From assembly GCA_002495025.1 (NCBI GenBank), contig DADP01000013.1, forward strand, positions 1 through 38,548: a stretch of DNA of 38,548 nt, given 5' to 3'. This document shows positions 1 through 7,298 of the stretch, one piece after another. Positions within the stretch are counted from its first letter, which is position 1. Every line of letters starts with the position of its first letter. The DNA is from Desulfurococcaceae archaeon UBA285 (GTDB lineage Archaea > Thermoproteota > Thermoprotei_A > Sulfolobales > Desulfurococcaceae). The notes under the pieces were generated by a model, which saw nothing but the letters and a program-made list of their open reading frames with translations, was not told the DNA's origin and searched no databases. The translations under genes were made by a program, and so were the position numbers.

Positions 1-736
1 GAATACAATAAAAAGAATTGAAAGTGTTGCTGTCACTCGAATGCGTATTTTAGCAGTCTATACGTGAGAATACAATAAAAAGAATTGAAAGGGGCACTAC
101 TAGCAAACGACAAGTATGGATACGCCAGGTTCGAATACAATAAAAAGAATTGAAAGTGTATTTACACAAAACAGAGATAAACGTAAAACTAAACGACGAA
201 TACAATAAAAAGAATTGAAAGTTCCCCAATGGTGGGATCATGCGTAGATTGAAATATATCATGAATACAATAAAAAGAATTGAAAGTACTCCCAGTTCGC
301 TGCGAGCAGAAGATTCCTATAGCGAGAATACAATAAAAAGAATTGAAAGCTGGTTTTTTCTGCAACTGCTCTATTTTGACTTCGACACCGAGGAATACAA
401 TAAAAAGAATTGAAAGTTTTCTCGTTGTCGCTTAGCGTGAATGGAATTTCAATTCCGAATACAATAAAAAGAATTGAAAGACTACAAGAATGGGGGTGAA
501 AAAATGGCCCAATCCCAAACCCCGAATACAATAAAAAGAATTGAAAGTTTTTCTTTCTTCTCGCGTATTCTAACCATGATCTATGAATACAATAAAAAGA
601 ATTGAAAGAGTTTCTCAGCGTCTTTGATTACGTCTTCTAACTCTTGGAATACAATAAAAAGAATTGAAAGCGTAGACAGCTACAACAATGTATGGATAGG
701 AGGATACATTAGGAATACAATAGAAAGAATTGAACG
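1..736 (+). CRISPR. CRISPR array, leader-distal end, 12 repeats
   Basis: Twelve 24-nt direct repeats start at 1, 68, 133, 198, 263, 326, 393, 457, 524, 585, 647 and 713, separated by 11 spacers of 37-43 nt. The repeat begins GAATACAATA and ends AATTGAAAG; the first eleven copies are identical. The last copy (713-736) differs at two positions (A to G at repeat position 11, A to C at position 23), the usual mark of the leader-distal end. The ATTGAAAG 3' end matches the conserved crenarchaeal repeat end that becomes the 8-nt crRNA 5' handle, so transcription should run rightward and the leader and further repeats should lie beyond the left edge. A 24-nt repeat of this type is usual for type I-A/III systems of Sulfolobales and Desulfurococcales. 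No cas gene other than the cas6-like gene at 1017 is in the window. Confidence 0.98.
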
Positions 737-843
737 AGTTTTAATTGCTTTTATAAACAGTGGTCTTTGTGTTTGCAAAAAGAAGTTGTTACTTAATGGT
801 TTGAGAGTTTAATAAGTAGAGATCTAGAGGCTTGTATTTGGGG

Positions 844-903
844 GCATCCACGACTCTACACTGATATCTAAATCCATGCATGCAGTGTAGAATCTCTTGA
901 TGC
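844..903. other. Predicted long stem-loop between CRISPR array and cas6
   Basis: CTACACTG (856-863) is the exact reverse complement of CAGTGTAG (883-890). The stem extends outward through T855-A891, a C/A mismatch, A853-T893 and G852-C894, then after a 3x4 internal loop GCATC (844-848) pairs with GATGC (899-903). The apical loop is 19 nt and contains the palindrome CATGCATG. It lies between the last CRISPR repeat and the cas6-like gene. It might be a small structured RNA, a processing or termination signal, or a protein-binding site. No archaeal poly-T terminator follows it. Only the pairing is seen; any role is inference. Confidence 0.45.
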
Positions 904-1016
904 AATAAGTGAAAATAAATCTATCTCGACAAGCACCTAGAAGCAAACAAGGTGTTCTTGTATTAATTATGTTTATTTATATGCCTTGCGATTTTATAAT
1001 GGTGCGGTGTTTATTC

Positions 1017-1952
1017 ATGCTTAATAAACTTGTACTTGTAAGAGTTGACGTTGGAGTCTCTGGTTTTTATGGTTATCTATATACGAGTAAGCTGGTTAAG
1101 ACTATTCTTGTGAGAGCTTATCCCCCGCTAGAAGAGCATTTTAAACCTGTAAGGGGATCTATTCCAAAATTGATTCATATAACACCGCTCTACGAGAATA
1201 CTTCTCGGGGTGTTAAGTGTATTTATAGTTATGCTAATTGCAGGCCTAGTGCGTGGATGGCGAAGTGTACTGGTCCACCGAGGATAATAGAGTTGAACTC
1301 CAACTACTACTTCTACCTTGGACTCCACGAGTCACTAGTTAAACACAGTGATATTGTATCAGCACTAGTAAACTACAACGAGTGCTTTGAATTCATAAAG
1401 CAGAGAGTATGCGTTGAAACAATGGGAATAGAGGTTTTAAATCCACACCACATCGCGGAGAAGATAGTAGAAGAAGCATTGAAAAACAAGGGCGTGAAAA
1501 TAATATTCTCGTCCCCAACGCTCCTCAGAGACCCATTGAAGACAATGCGAAAGCATAAAACACTACTGCCAACACCAATAAACGTCTTTGCAACACCAAT
1601 CTATCTACAACTACACACTACGGGAACATATAGAAAAGCAGTATTTAGAAGACAACTACTAAGAATACACCGTTTATTCAACGAGACATACAGTATACTG
1701 AACACCGTGAGGGTAAAATGGGTCTACTACACAGACAAACCGATACCCGCATTAGCGGGCTTTGCAAATTATAGAATAGACGAAAACTACATGAAACAAC
1801 TAGAAACACACGGAGTAGACGTTAAAAAATGGCTCATAGAAATCTTCACACACGCAATAACACTCGGAGTAGGAACGGGGCGAGCAACAGGCTTCGGACA
1901 CATAGAAATAAAACCACTACAAGCCGGGAAGGTAGAGAGTAGACTAGACTAA
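1017..1952 (+). CDS. cas6: Cas6-like CRISPR pre-crRNA endoribonuclease (RAMP)
   Basis: Cas6 cuts the repeat in the pre-crRNA to give crRNAs with an 8-nt 5' handle. The 311-residue product ends with a glycine-rich loop, GVGTGRATGFGHIEI (about 284-298), which fits the G-x-G-x-x-x-G-F-G signature of Cas6 RAMP proteins. The N-terminal ferredoxin-like part carries His41 followed by basic residues and then IPKLIHITPLYE, the place where Cas6 proteins have the catalytic His and the K-P-[FY]-T-x-S-P-L-like strand; His41 or His54 could be the general base. The reading frame is open from 909, but ATG 1017 is preferred: GGTG lies 9 nt upstream and a TATA-like TTTATATG lies near 976-983. The gene follows the array on the same strand and ends 3 nt from a convergent nuclease-like gene. 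It belongs to the RAMP superfamily with high probability; the exact Cas6 subtype is not settled. Confidence 0.85.
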   Translation: MLNKLVLVRVDVGVSGFYGYLYTSKLVKTILVRAYPPLEEHFKPVRGSIPKLIHITPLYENTSRGVKCIYSYANCRPSAWMAKCTGPPRIIELNSNYYFYLGLHESLVKHSDIVSALVNYNECFEFIKQRVCVETMGIEVLNPHHIAEKIVEEALKNKGVKIIFSSPTLLRDPLKTMRKHKTLLPTPINVFATPIYLQLHTTGTYRKAVFRRQLLRIHRLFNETYSILNTVRVKWVYYTDKPIPALAGFANYRIDENYMKQLETHGVDVKKWLIEIFTHAITLGVGTGRATGFGHIEIKPLQAGKVESRLD

Positions 1953-1955
1953 TCA

Positions 1956-2780
1956 CTATTTATGGAATAACTCATGGAATACTTTATAGATTTGCTTATA
2001 TATCTCTAAAGCACTTTGAGTATCTACTTTCTCCTCGAGCTCTATCACCATGAATCCATTAGCTAAAGCTGATTTTCTAGCGAGCTCTGCTAGCTCCCTA
2101 ACTACAATTACTTTGAGTTGAGATACGTCCTTCAAGTTGCTTACTCTACCTATTTCTTCATCCACTATTTTCCCTCCAATTATCCTATTCCAGTTCTTGC
2201 AGGAAACACATACTGAGAACTTTGTATCTCCCGCATACCTAGTGGCGTAGACATCCACCTCTATAGGCTCTCCAACTCTAGACTCCATTCTAGCATTGAT
2301 TTTCACGTCGAATCCTAGGTCTCCGAGAACTTCTGCTATGATACCGTCTAGAATTTCACGTGTAGGAGTTGCATAGATGTATTTTTCTAAGTGTAGAGGT
2401 AGAGAAATATACTCTCGGGTCTCTAGGCGTCTAGGAAACCATATCGAGGATTTCTTTACTATGTGTGATAGTAGAATTACTCTAGCTTCATCAATATCTG
2501 GACAAATAGACATCAAAGAAGTTGTGAAGAGTTCAGCTACATCTCGTCTCTTACCTCTAGGCCTCTTCGACTTTATACTATCGAAATTCAATACCAAGTA
2601 GCTGTAAATGTCTACGTCTCTACAGACTACTCTAACTACTACTGGAAACAATATAACTAGATAAGCAATATTCCGGAGAACATCGACTCCAAAGCTAAGC
2701 ACACTCGAAACTTTATTCTTCAAGTCACCCAGTTGGTATTCACCAGTTCCGAGAAAATCGAAGAATACAGCTAGATTCAC
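1956..2780 (-). CDS. PD-(D/E)XK (Mrr/REase-like) domain protein beside CRISPR
   Basis: The 274-residue product has a C-terminal half that looks like an archaeal restriction-endonuclease-fold domain: a helix with Glu150 (IIAEVLGDLGFDV), then EPIEVDVYA with Asp176, then FSVCVSCKNWN with Lys195, then a strand-helix-strand (LKVIVVRE...GFMVIELEE). In active Mrr-type nucleases the last motif is usually E-x-K or Q-x-K; here it is S193-C-K195, so the domain may be inactive or use another residue. The N-terminal 130 residues have hydrophobic strands (about 38-66) and resemble nothing I can name; a CARF fold cannot be excluded or shown. The start is GTG with no strong ribosome binding site. It is tail-to-tail with cas6, 3 nt apart. 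The likely role is nucleic-acid binding or cleavage linked to defence, by inference from context. Confidence 0.6.
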   Translation of the reverse strand: MNLAVFFDFLGTGEYQLGDLKNKVSSVLSFGVDVLRNIAYLVILFPVVVRVVCRDVDIYSYLVLNFDSIKSKRPRGKRRDVAELFTTSLMSICPDIDEARVILLSHIVKKSSIWFPRRLETREYISLPLHLEKYIYATPTREILDGIIAEVLGDLGFDVKINARMESRVGEPIEVDVYATRYAGDTKFSVCVSCKNWNRIIGGKIVDEEIGRVSNLKDVSQLKVIVVRELAELARKSALANGFMVIELEEKVDTQSALEIYKQIYKVFHELFHK

Positions 2781-3739
2781 TAGTATTGATAGAATCGGGG
2801 AATTCTCAATAGCTTGTATACACTTCTCACTAATTCAAACCAGCTACTCTATCAATGCCTTATCAAAGCACACATTAGCTAGTGGTATATCTCTTAAAAC
2901 TAGGAAGTGGCGTTCAAGAGACTGAATATTTAACCTCTTACTCACGGAAATACCTCTAACACCATGAATGTATGGACTAGAACCCACATAGTCTTTCAAT
3001 ACAGCAACTAGGATTTCTCGTTGCTAATTCAAATAAGCTATTAAGACCAATCGTATAACATCCGTAGCTCTTTTCACTGCGTTTTCGAGTTGAAACTCGA
3101 CACTCCCTACATACTCAGTAATAGAGAAACCACCTCGCACTTATACATCAATGTATTTTCGATTTCTATGATTTCTATTTATGCCTTTAATACAAAATGC
3201 TTAATTAAACCTCAAGTAATTCCAGGCAACCCATATTTAAATATACTTGTCTATCCCATGTTTCCTATAGTTGAATTATTGTAGTATTAAACACAATACT
3301 CCTAGTCTATAATCTATACAACTAAAAATAGAGACTTCGGCGAAGTCCTAATTATGTTCCATGGTTCAAAAACGTGTGATCGCCAAGTTTAAGAATTATT
3401 TCGCGAGCGTTTAATTTAGGCTGGGCCATCTACTGTTAAAGTCTTTTGTAACGTGGTGAGTAGGCTTCTGAGTCCTCCTTGATAAGTCTCATAAGGAGTA
3501 AGTGAAAATATTCTTACGGCCTTATATCACGTGAAAACACCCGTAGAACTCTCCCTACATACAATGGACTACTTATGCATCAGTAGTGAGAGGGTCTGTT
3601 TATTGCTTTAAGAGCAAATATAAGAGATGGGAATTGTTTGGAAATATAGAGATTTAATTCACTTATAGTCCTCTACGTGATTACTCTGAGGAGTAGAAAG
3701 TATATGTAAACTATGTATTTGGAGAAAAATGGGTTGGAA
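2781..3739. other. Gene-poor region, 959 nt
   Basis: No reading frame here has a convincing start, ribosome binding site or recognisable protein. The longest (3090-3284, +, 64 codons) has no protein features I recognise. Several short perfect inverted repeats are visible: 3085-3100 (TCGAGTT/AACTCGA), 3333-3347 (GACTTC-GGC-GAAGTC), 3568-3587 (ACTACT/AGTAGT, 8-nt loop) and 3603-3617 (TTGCT/AGCAA). The composition is AT-rich, unlike the GC-rich structural RNA seen at the tRNA, so a large stable RNA is unlikely. It may be decayed sequence beside the CRISPR locus. Confidence 0.6.
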
Positions 3740-4105
3740 TTAACTCGGTGTTACTCCAACTCTTTGCTTCCTAGTGTGTTTTTTGATTTTTCCAGTTACT
3801 TTTAAAACAGCTAGTGTTACTATAATCGTGATTGTAATATAGAGGATATCTCTAGGGCTGGGTTTTAATCCGAGAGGGTAGAGTACAGTTAAAACAAATA
3901 AGACGTATAATAGAGTTATTGGGAAGTATATTAAAGCAAGTATAGTAACTCTCCTTATACTCGGTGGCCACTGTCTCCCAGCCCATTTTAACTTCGCAAG
4001 AACAATCTCGGAGATAATAATACCTATAACTCCTCCAATACCCCCTGCAATCGCCAATGGTAAATTCTCAAGTACACTCTCTAACACTAAGACACCGAAC
4101 TCCAT
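3740..4105 (-). CDS. Small hypothetical integral membrane protein
   Basis: I do not recognise the family. The 121-residue product has about three hydrophobic segments: residues about 14-36 (LPLAIAGGIGGVIGIIISEI), 50-77 (VTILALIYFPITLLYVLFVLTVL) and 85-105 (DILYITITIIVTLAVLKV), followed by a short basic tail (KIKKHTRKQR), so the C-terminus is probably cytoplasmic. The gene stands alone between two gene-poor stretches and is transcribed leftward. ATG at 4105 is preceded on its strand by AT-rich sequence and no clear GGTG motif, so the transcript may be leaderless. It looks like a real gene because of its membrane pattern and full-length open frame, but no function can be given. Confidence 0.55.
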   Translation of the reverse strand: MEFGVLVLESVLENLPLAIAGGIGGVIGIIISEIVLAKLKWAGRQWPPSIRRVTILALIYFPITLLYVLFVLTVLYPLGLKPSPRDILYITITIIVTLAVLKVTGKIKKHTRKQRVGVTPS

Positions 4106-4748
4106 GTTAAACTACTAGCAGAGCCCTATTAATTTATATGTAGCAGTAATTGTAAGTCTATACACAATGACAACTCCAAGTATAGCGATACGATGAGAAA
4201 TTATCCACACTTGGAATAAAGAGTGCTACATATATAGCTACTCTAATAGAATTGAATATCGAGCTATATACTGGATATAGCGAGCACTAGTAATAAACAA
4301 GTAGGTCCACGCGTTATAGTAGTTGTAGTATTCTTCAGTGAAATCGCCTCATTAGCGCTTATAATCCATGTTGGCAAGAGCCTCTATTATAATAATTAAA
4401 ATACCAGACTACACGGCAACAGGGGTATTAGAGTAGGAGAACACATAGAAGACCAGGTATTTCAATACGTTTAATCTATGAACACCCCTTCTACTTGGAT
4501 TTTTTTTCTACATTACATCTCACTGGTTTCTCTAGTCAAGCCTAGTACTCGTAGTAGCTTTCTCTTCTAAGATATGTGGAGTTCTCGTGGTTTACTACTG
4601 TTATTGCTAGGATTAGTCTTATGGTTTCCTTGATGCCCCCGAGTCACTTGGTGAATAGTGATTCCACGCTTACTAGGCCTCTCCCGACAACTCTGAAACT
4701 ACAACTACCACGAGTACTTGAAGTCTTTGCTAGTGTTGGTTTATTGTA
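4106..4748. other. Gene-poor region with possible coding remnants
   Basis: No intact gene is seen in these 643 nt. Two open stretches may be remnants. On the + strand, 4256-4399 is open for 47 codons without a normal start and encodes a hydrophobic segment (GPRVIVVVVFFSEIASLALI). On the - strand, the frame directly after the xdhC stop (about 4746 down to 4542) is interrupted only by one TGA at 4644-4646 and reads as a plausible protein piece (for example GGIKETIRLILAITVVNHEN). A run of eight T at 4500-4507 could stop + strand transcription. None of this is strong enough to call a gene. Confidence 0.45.
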
Positions 4749-5585
4749 TTAGATTATACTTAGTGTTTTCACTGGTTTTTCACATTTTTTCTTCTCGCAG
4801 ATTATTTCTGCCCATATACTGATCGCTATTTCCTCTGGTGTATCTGAAGCTATGTCTAGTCCGGCTGGCATGTGTATTCTACTCTTGTATTCTTCTATAT
4901 TGAAGCCTTCTCTTGCTAGTCTCTCTAGCATCCATGATGCTCTCTTCCTACTACATAGTATCCATGCGTGGCCTTTGAAGTCTTTTTCCAGTAGTGTTTT
5001 TAGTGATTTATAGTCTACTTCTGGGTCTCCATACGCTATTACAACAATGTCTTCTACGCCTAGTTCTAGTTTGCCTAGTTCTAGGGGTATGTCTCCAACA
5101 ATAATTCTCTCTGCGTAGGGATATCTCTCAGTGTTTGCTAGTTCTGGTTTTGTATCGAGTACTACTACCCGGTATCCTAGTAGATTACCTATATCCCCTA
5201 TTGGTTTACCAACATGACCTCCCCCCACTAGTATTAAACGCGGCTTCGGGTGTAGTACATTGATAAATACTTCTATTACACCGCCACATAGAGCATGAGC
5301 TTGTTTAGCGTCTGGTGGTGGATTCTCGGCTCCAAGAGATATTCTCAGTTTCCTCGGCTTGTCCTCTCCCAGCGCCTTCAATGCCTCTTCGACAATGATT
5401 TTCTCGACGTCTCCACCGCCAATAGTCCCCATTCTCTCACCACTACTTGAAACAGCCATCATTGCCCCGGGGTCTCTGGGGCCGCTGCCCTCCTTCCCAG
5501 TAATAGCCACTAGTGCAACCCTCCTCCCCCTCGACAGTTCTCCGAGAACCCAGTTCAAAACATCGTATTCATTCAAGGCGACCAC
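4749..5585 (-). CDS. XdhC/CoxI family molybdenum cofactor maturation protein
   Basis: XdhC/CoxI proteins bind molybdenum cofactor and help insert it, often after sulfuration, into molybdo-hydroxylases. The 278-residue product has both family domains: the N-terminal part with GSGPRDPGAMM (about 33-43), GTIGGGDVE and CGG (about 101-103), and a C-terminal Rossmann-like domain with LVGGGHVGKP (about 118-128) and the ending HMPAGLDIASDTPEEIAISI. Length is normal. It is the last gene of the leftward Mo/W operon, 39 nt after the permease gene. The start may be GTG 5585 (used here) or TTG 5576. The operon contains no molybdoenzyme, so its client enzyme must be encoded elsewhere. Confidence 0.9.
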   Translation of the reverse strand: MVALNEYDVLNWVLGELSRGRRVALVAITGKEGSGPRDPGAMMAVSSSGERMGTIGGGDVEKIIVEEALKALGEDKPRKLRISLGAENPPPDAKQAHALCGGVIEVFINVLHPKPRLILVGGGHVGKPIGDIGNLLGYRVVVLDTKPELANTERYPYAERIIVGDIPLELGKLELGVEDIVVIAYGDPEVDYKSLKTLLEKDFKGHAWILCSRKRASWMLERLAREGFNIEEYKSRIHMPAGLDIASDTPEEIAISIWAEIICEKKKCEKPVKTLSII

Positions 5586-5624
5586 TCTCCAAGATACAAT
5601 ATTAAACCATGTGTATCAAAAAGC

Positions 5625-6422
5625 CTACTCCACCTCTTCAACCCCACCCACCCCTCTCTCCTCGAGGCCAGATAGAAAGTAGTATAGTAAAACAGCGAAA
5701 ACCAGGTAAAACGCGAGAACAGTTGAAACAGTAACCAATCCACCCATATAGGTCGCCGAGTACACTAGTATTGGGAGAGTCCAAGTCCTACCCCTAATAC
5801 CACCACCAAGTATCAATGAAGCACCAAAATCACTAAAAGCCCTGGAGAATACGAGTACATACCCAGCCAGCACTCTACCCCTAAGCATAGGGAGGAGAAC
5901 ACGGTATAAATAGCCAATCCTAGTCAAACCAGACTCCAAAGCCAGCTCTTCGTAAACCCTTGAAACACTCGCAAATAAAGCAGCATAGTAGCTGAAAGCA
6001 ATAGGTATAGATACAAACAACTGGGCTACAACAACACCCTCTACATCGCCGACAACACCGAAAACCCTGTTTAAATAACCACCAAGAGGATTCAACGTGA
6101 AAAACTCCAAGAGGAGAACACCAGTAGCAGAAGGAGTAATAACAGCTGTAACCATCAACAATGAATAGACAATTCTACGCCTCCAACCACGTAGAAACCT
6201 AGAAGTATAGTAGGAAACAGGTAGTACAAGCATTACAGATATAGAAGCAGAGAGGAGAGAAGAGAATAATGAGAGTAGAAACGCCCAGGTAAAATCACTA
6301 ATAAACTCTTCTTCAATAAACACCACACTAGAAAACAAAACCATGAATGGCGTGGTCAACAATAAAGCAATTAATAGAATAATAAATACCATCACAGCCT
6401 TAAAGAAAAACCCGTCATTCAA
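5625..6422 (-). CDS. Molybdate/tungstate ABC transporter permease (ModB/WtpB-like)
   Basis: This is the membrane channel of an oxyanion ABC importer. The 265-residue product has about six transmembrane segments and the EAA loop that docks the ATPase (ELALESGLTRIGYLYRVLLP, about 170-190), followed by FSRAFSDFGASLILGGG, characteristic of ModB/WtpB/CysT-type permeases. The TTG at 6422 overlaps the TGA of the binding-protein gene (TTGA) and has GGTGGTG upstream, so it is preferred to GTG 6431. The neighbouring binding protein and cofactor genes indicate molybdate or tungstate as substrate rather than sulfate. No ATPase gene lies in the operon, so the ATP-binding subunit must come from another locus. 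Confidence 0.85.
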   Translation of the reverse strand: MNDGFFFKAVMVFIILLIALLLTTPFMVLFSSVVFIEEEFISDFTWAFLLSLFSSLLSASISVMLVLPVSYYTSRFLRGWRRRIVYSLLMVTAVITPSATGVLLLEFFTLNPLGGYLNRVFGVVGDVEGVVVAQLFVSIPIAFSYYAALFASVSRVYEELALESGLTRIGYLYRVLLPMLRGRVLAGYVLVFSRAFSDFGASLILGGGIRGRTWTLPILVYSATYMGGLVTVSTVLAFYLVFAVLLYYFLSGLEERGVGGVEEVE

Positions 6423-7297
6423 AGACTGCACACCACCGGCAACTCAATACCTCTATAGTCGTAAGGTGCAATCTTTGATAAATCACTAATATTATATACA
6501 AACCCCGTCCTCACAGGATCAAGTGATGAAGCATAACGAGTAAACTCCTCAATAAACAACCCAGCTAAACCCTTGTTAACAGCGTATCGTGTAATACCAA
6601 TTAACTGGCAACTAGCAATACCACTAATATCTTCTGGTTTCAACCACACAATTTCCAACTCGCTGGGATACCAGTATTTAACAATATGGGGGAGAATAGC
6701 AATATCGACTTCCCCGAGTGATAAATACCTCGCTACAACTCCTACATCAGAATATACATACAGTCTATTCTCCAATACACTGTAAACACTTGTCTTCACG
6801 AGTAGATTATAAGCCATTCTACCAAAAGGAGAAGCCTTCGGGTCTGCAATAGCGATTTTCGCTCCCTCCATGGAGAGCCTTGGTAGATCACGTATATCTA
6901 GTGGTTTAAAACTAGAATCCCTGTGAAACAATACTACTGGTACAATAATACTTATCCTCCTAGTAGACTCGGGGTCAACGAGCCCTCTTTTAACAGCCTC
7001 CTCCATGAAGTAGTGGTCAGCTGTGATAAGTATATCACCCTGCATAGTCGTCTCAAGTCTCGTGAGCAATCTACCAGTACTATCCACGACGACATTGACT
7101 CTCACACCATACCTCTCCTCAAAGAAACCAGAGAACTCCTCGACTATTTTAGCTAGTACTGGAGGAGTATAAACAATTAATTCTCCATTAACTCCACTAC
7201 TACTCGAGTATAAACCACGAGTTAAACCAATTAATCCAAGTAAACCTATTGCACCGGGTAGTATAATACTGAGTAGTACAACTATGTATTTATCCAT
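6419..7297 (-). CDS. Molybdate/tungstate ABC transporter substrate-binding protein (ModA/WtpA-like)
   Basis: It captures molybdate or tungstate outside the membrane and passes it to the permease. The 292-residue product starts with a lysine and a hydrophobic stretch (VVLLSIILPGAIGLLGLIGL, residues 6-25), an uncleaved membrane anchor or signal peptide, followed by a Ser-rich linker. The two-lobe binding domain shows ELIVYTPPVLAKIVEEF, GDILITADHYFMEEA, KIAIADPKASPFGRMAY and LGEVDIAILP, the order seen in ModA/WtpA proteins. The family separates Mo from W poorly by sequence; tungstate is likely in a hyperthermophile, but this is inference. ATG 7297 lies 1 nt after the stop of the molybdopterin-binding protein gene. 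Confidence 0.87.
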   Translation of the reverse strand: MDKYIVVLLSIILPGAIGLLGLIGLTRGLYSSSSGVNGELIVYTPPVLAKIVEEFSGFFEERYGVRVNVVVDSTGRLLTRLETTMQGDILITADHYFMEEAVKRGLVDPESTRRISIIVPVVLFHRDSSFKPLDIRDLPRLSMEGAKIAIADPKASPFGRMAYNLLVKTSVYSVLENRLYVYSDVGVVARYLSLGEVDIAILPHIVKYWYPSELEIVWLKPEDISGIASCQLIGITRYAVNKGLAGLFIEEFTRYASSLDPVRTGFVYNISDLSKIAPYDYRGIELPVVCSL

Positions 7298-7298
7298 T

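Noticed and set aside
50..812. Open reading frames across the CRISPR array on both strands
   Set aside because: They arise from the repeated unit (FNSFYC-like peptides on the minus strand, NTIKRIE-like on the plus strand) and are not genes.
909..1016. In-frame upstream extension of cas6
   Set aside because: It adds a 36-residue stretch unlike Cas6, has no ribosome binding site at 909, and covers the likely TATA element near 976-983.
3090..3284. 64-codon reading frame in the gene-poor region
   Set aside because: No ribosome binding site, no recognisable domain, and AT-rich codons typical of random frames.
3453..3500. Possible C/D box RNA (GTGGTGA, CTGA, TTGATAA)
   Set aside because: C box has a mismatch, no good final D box follows and no terminal pairing is seen.
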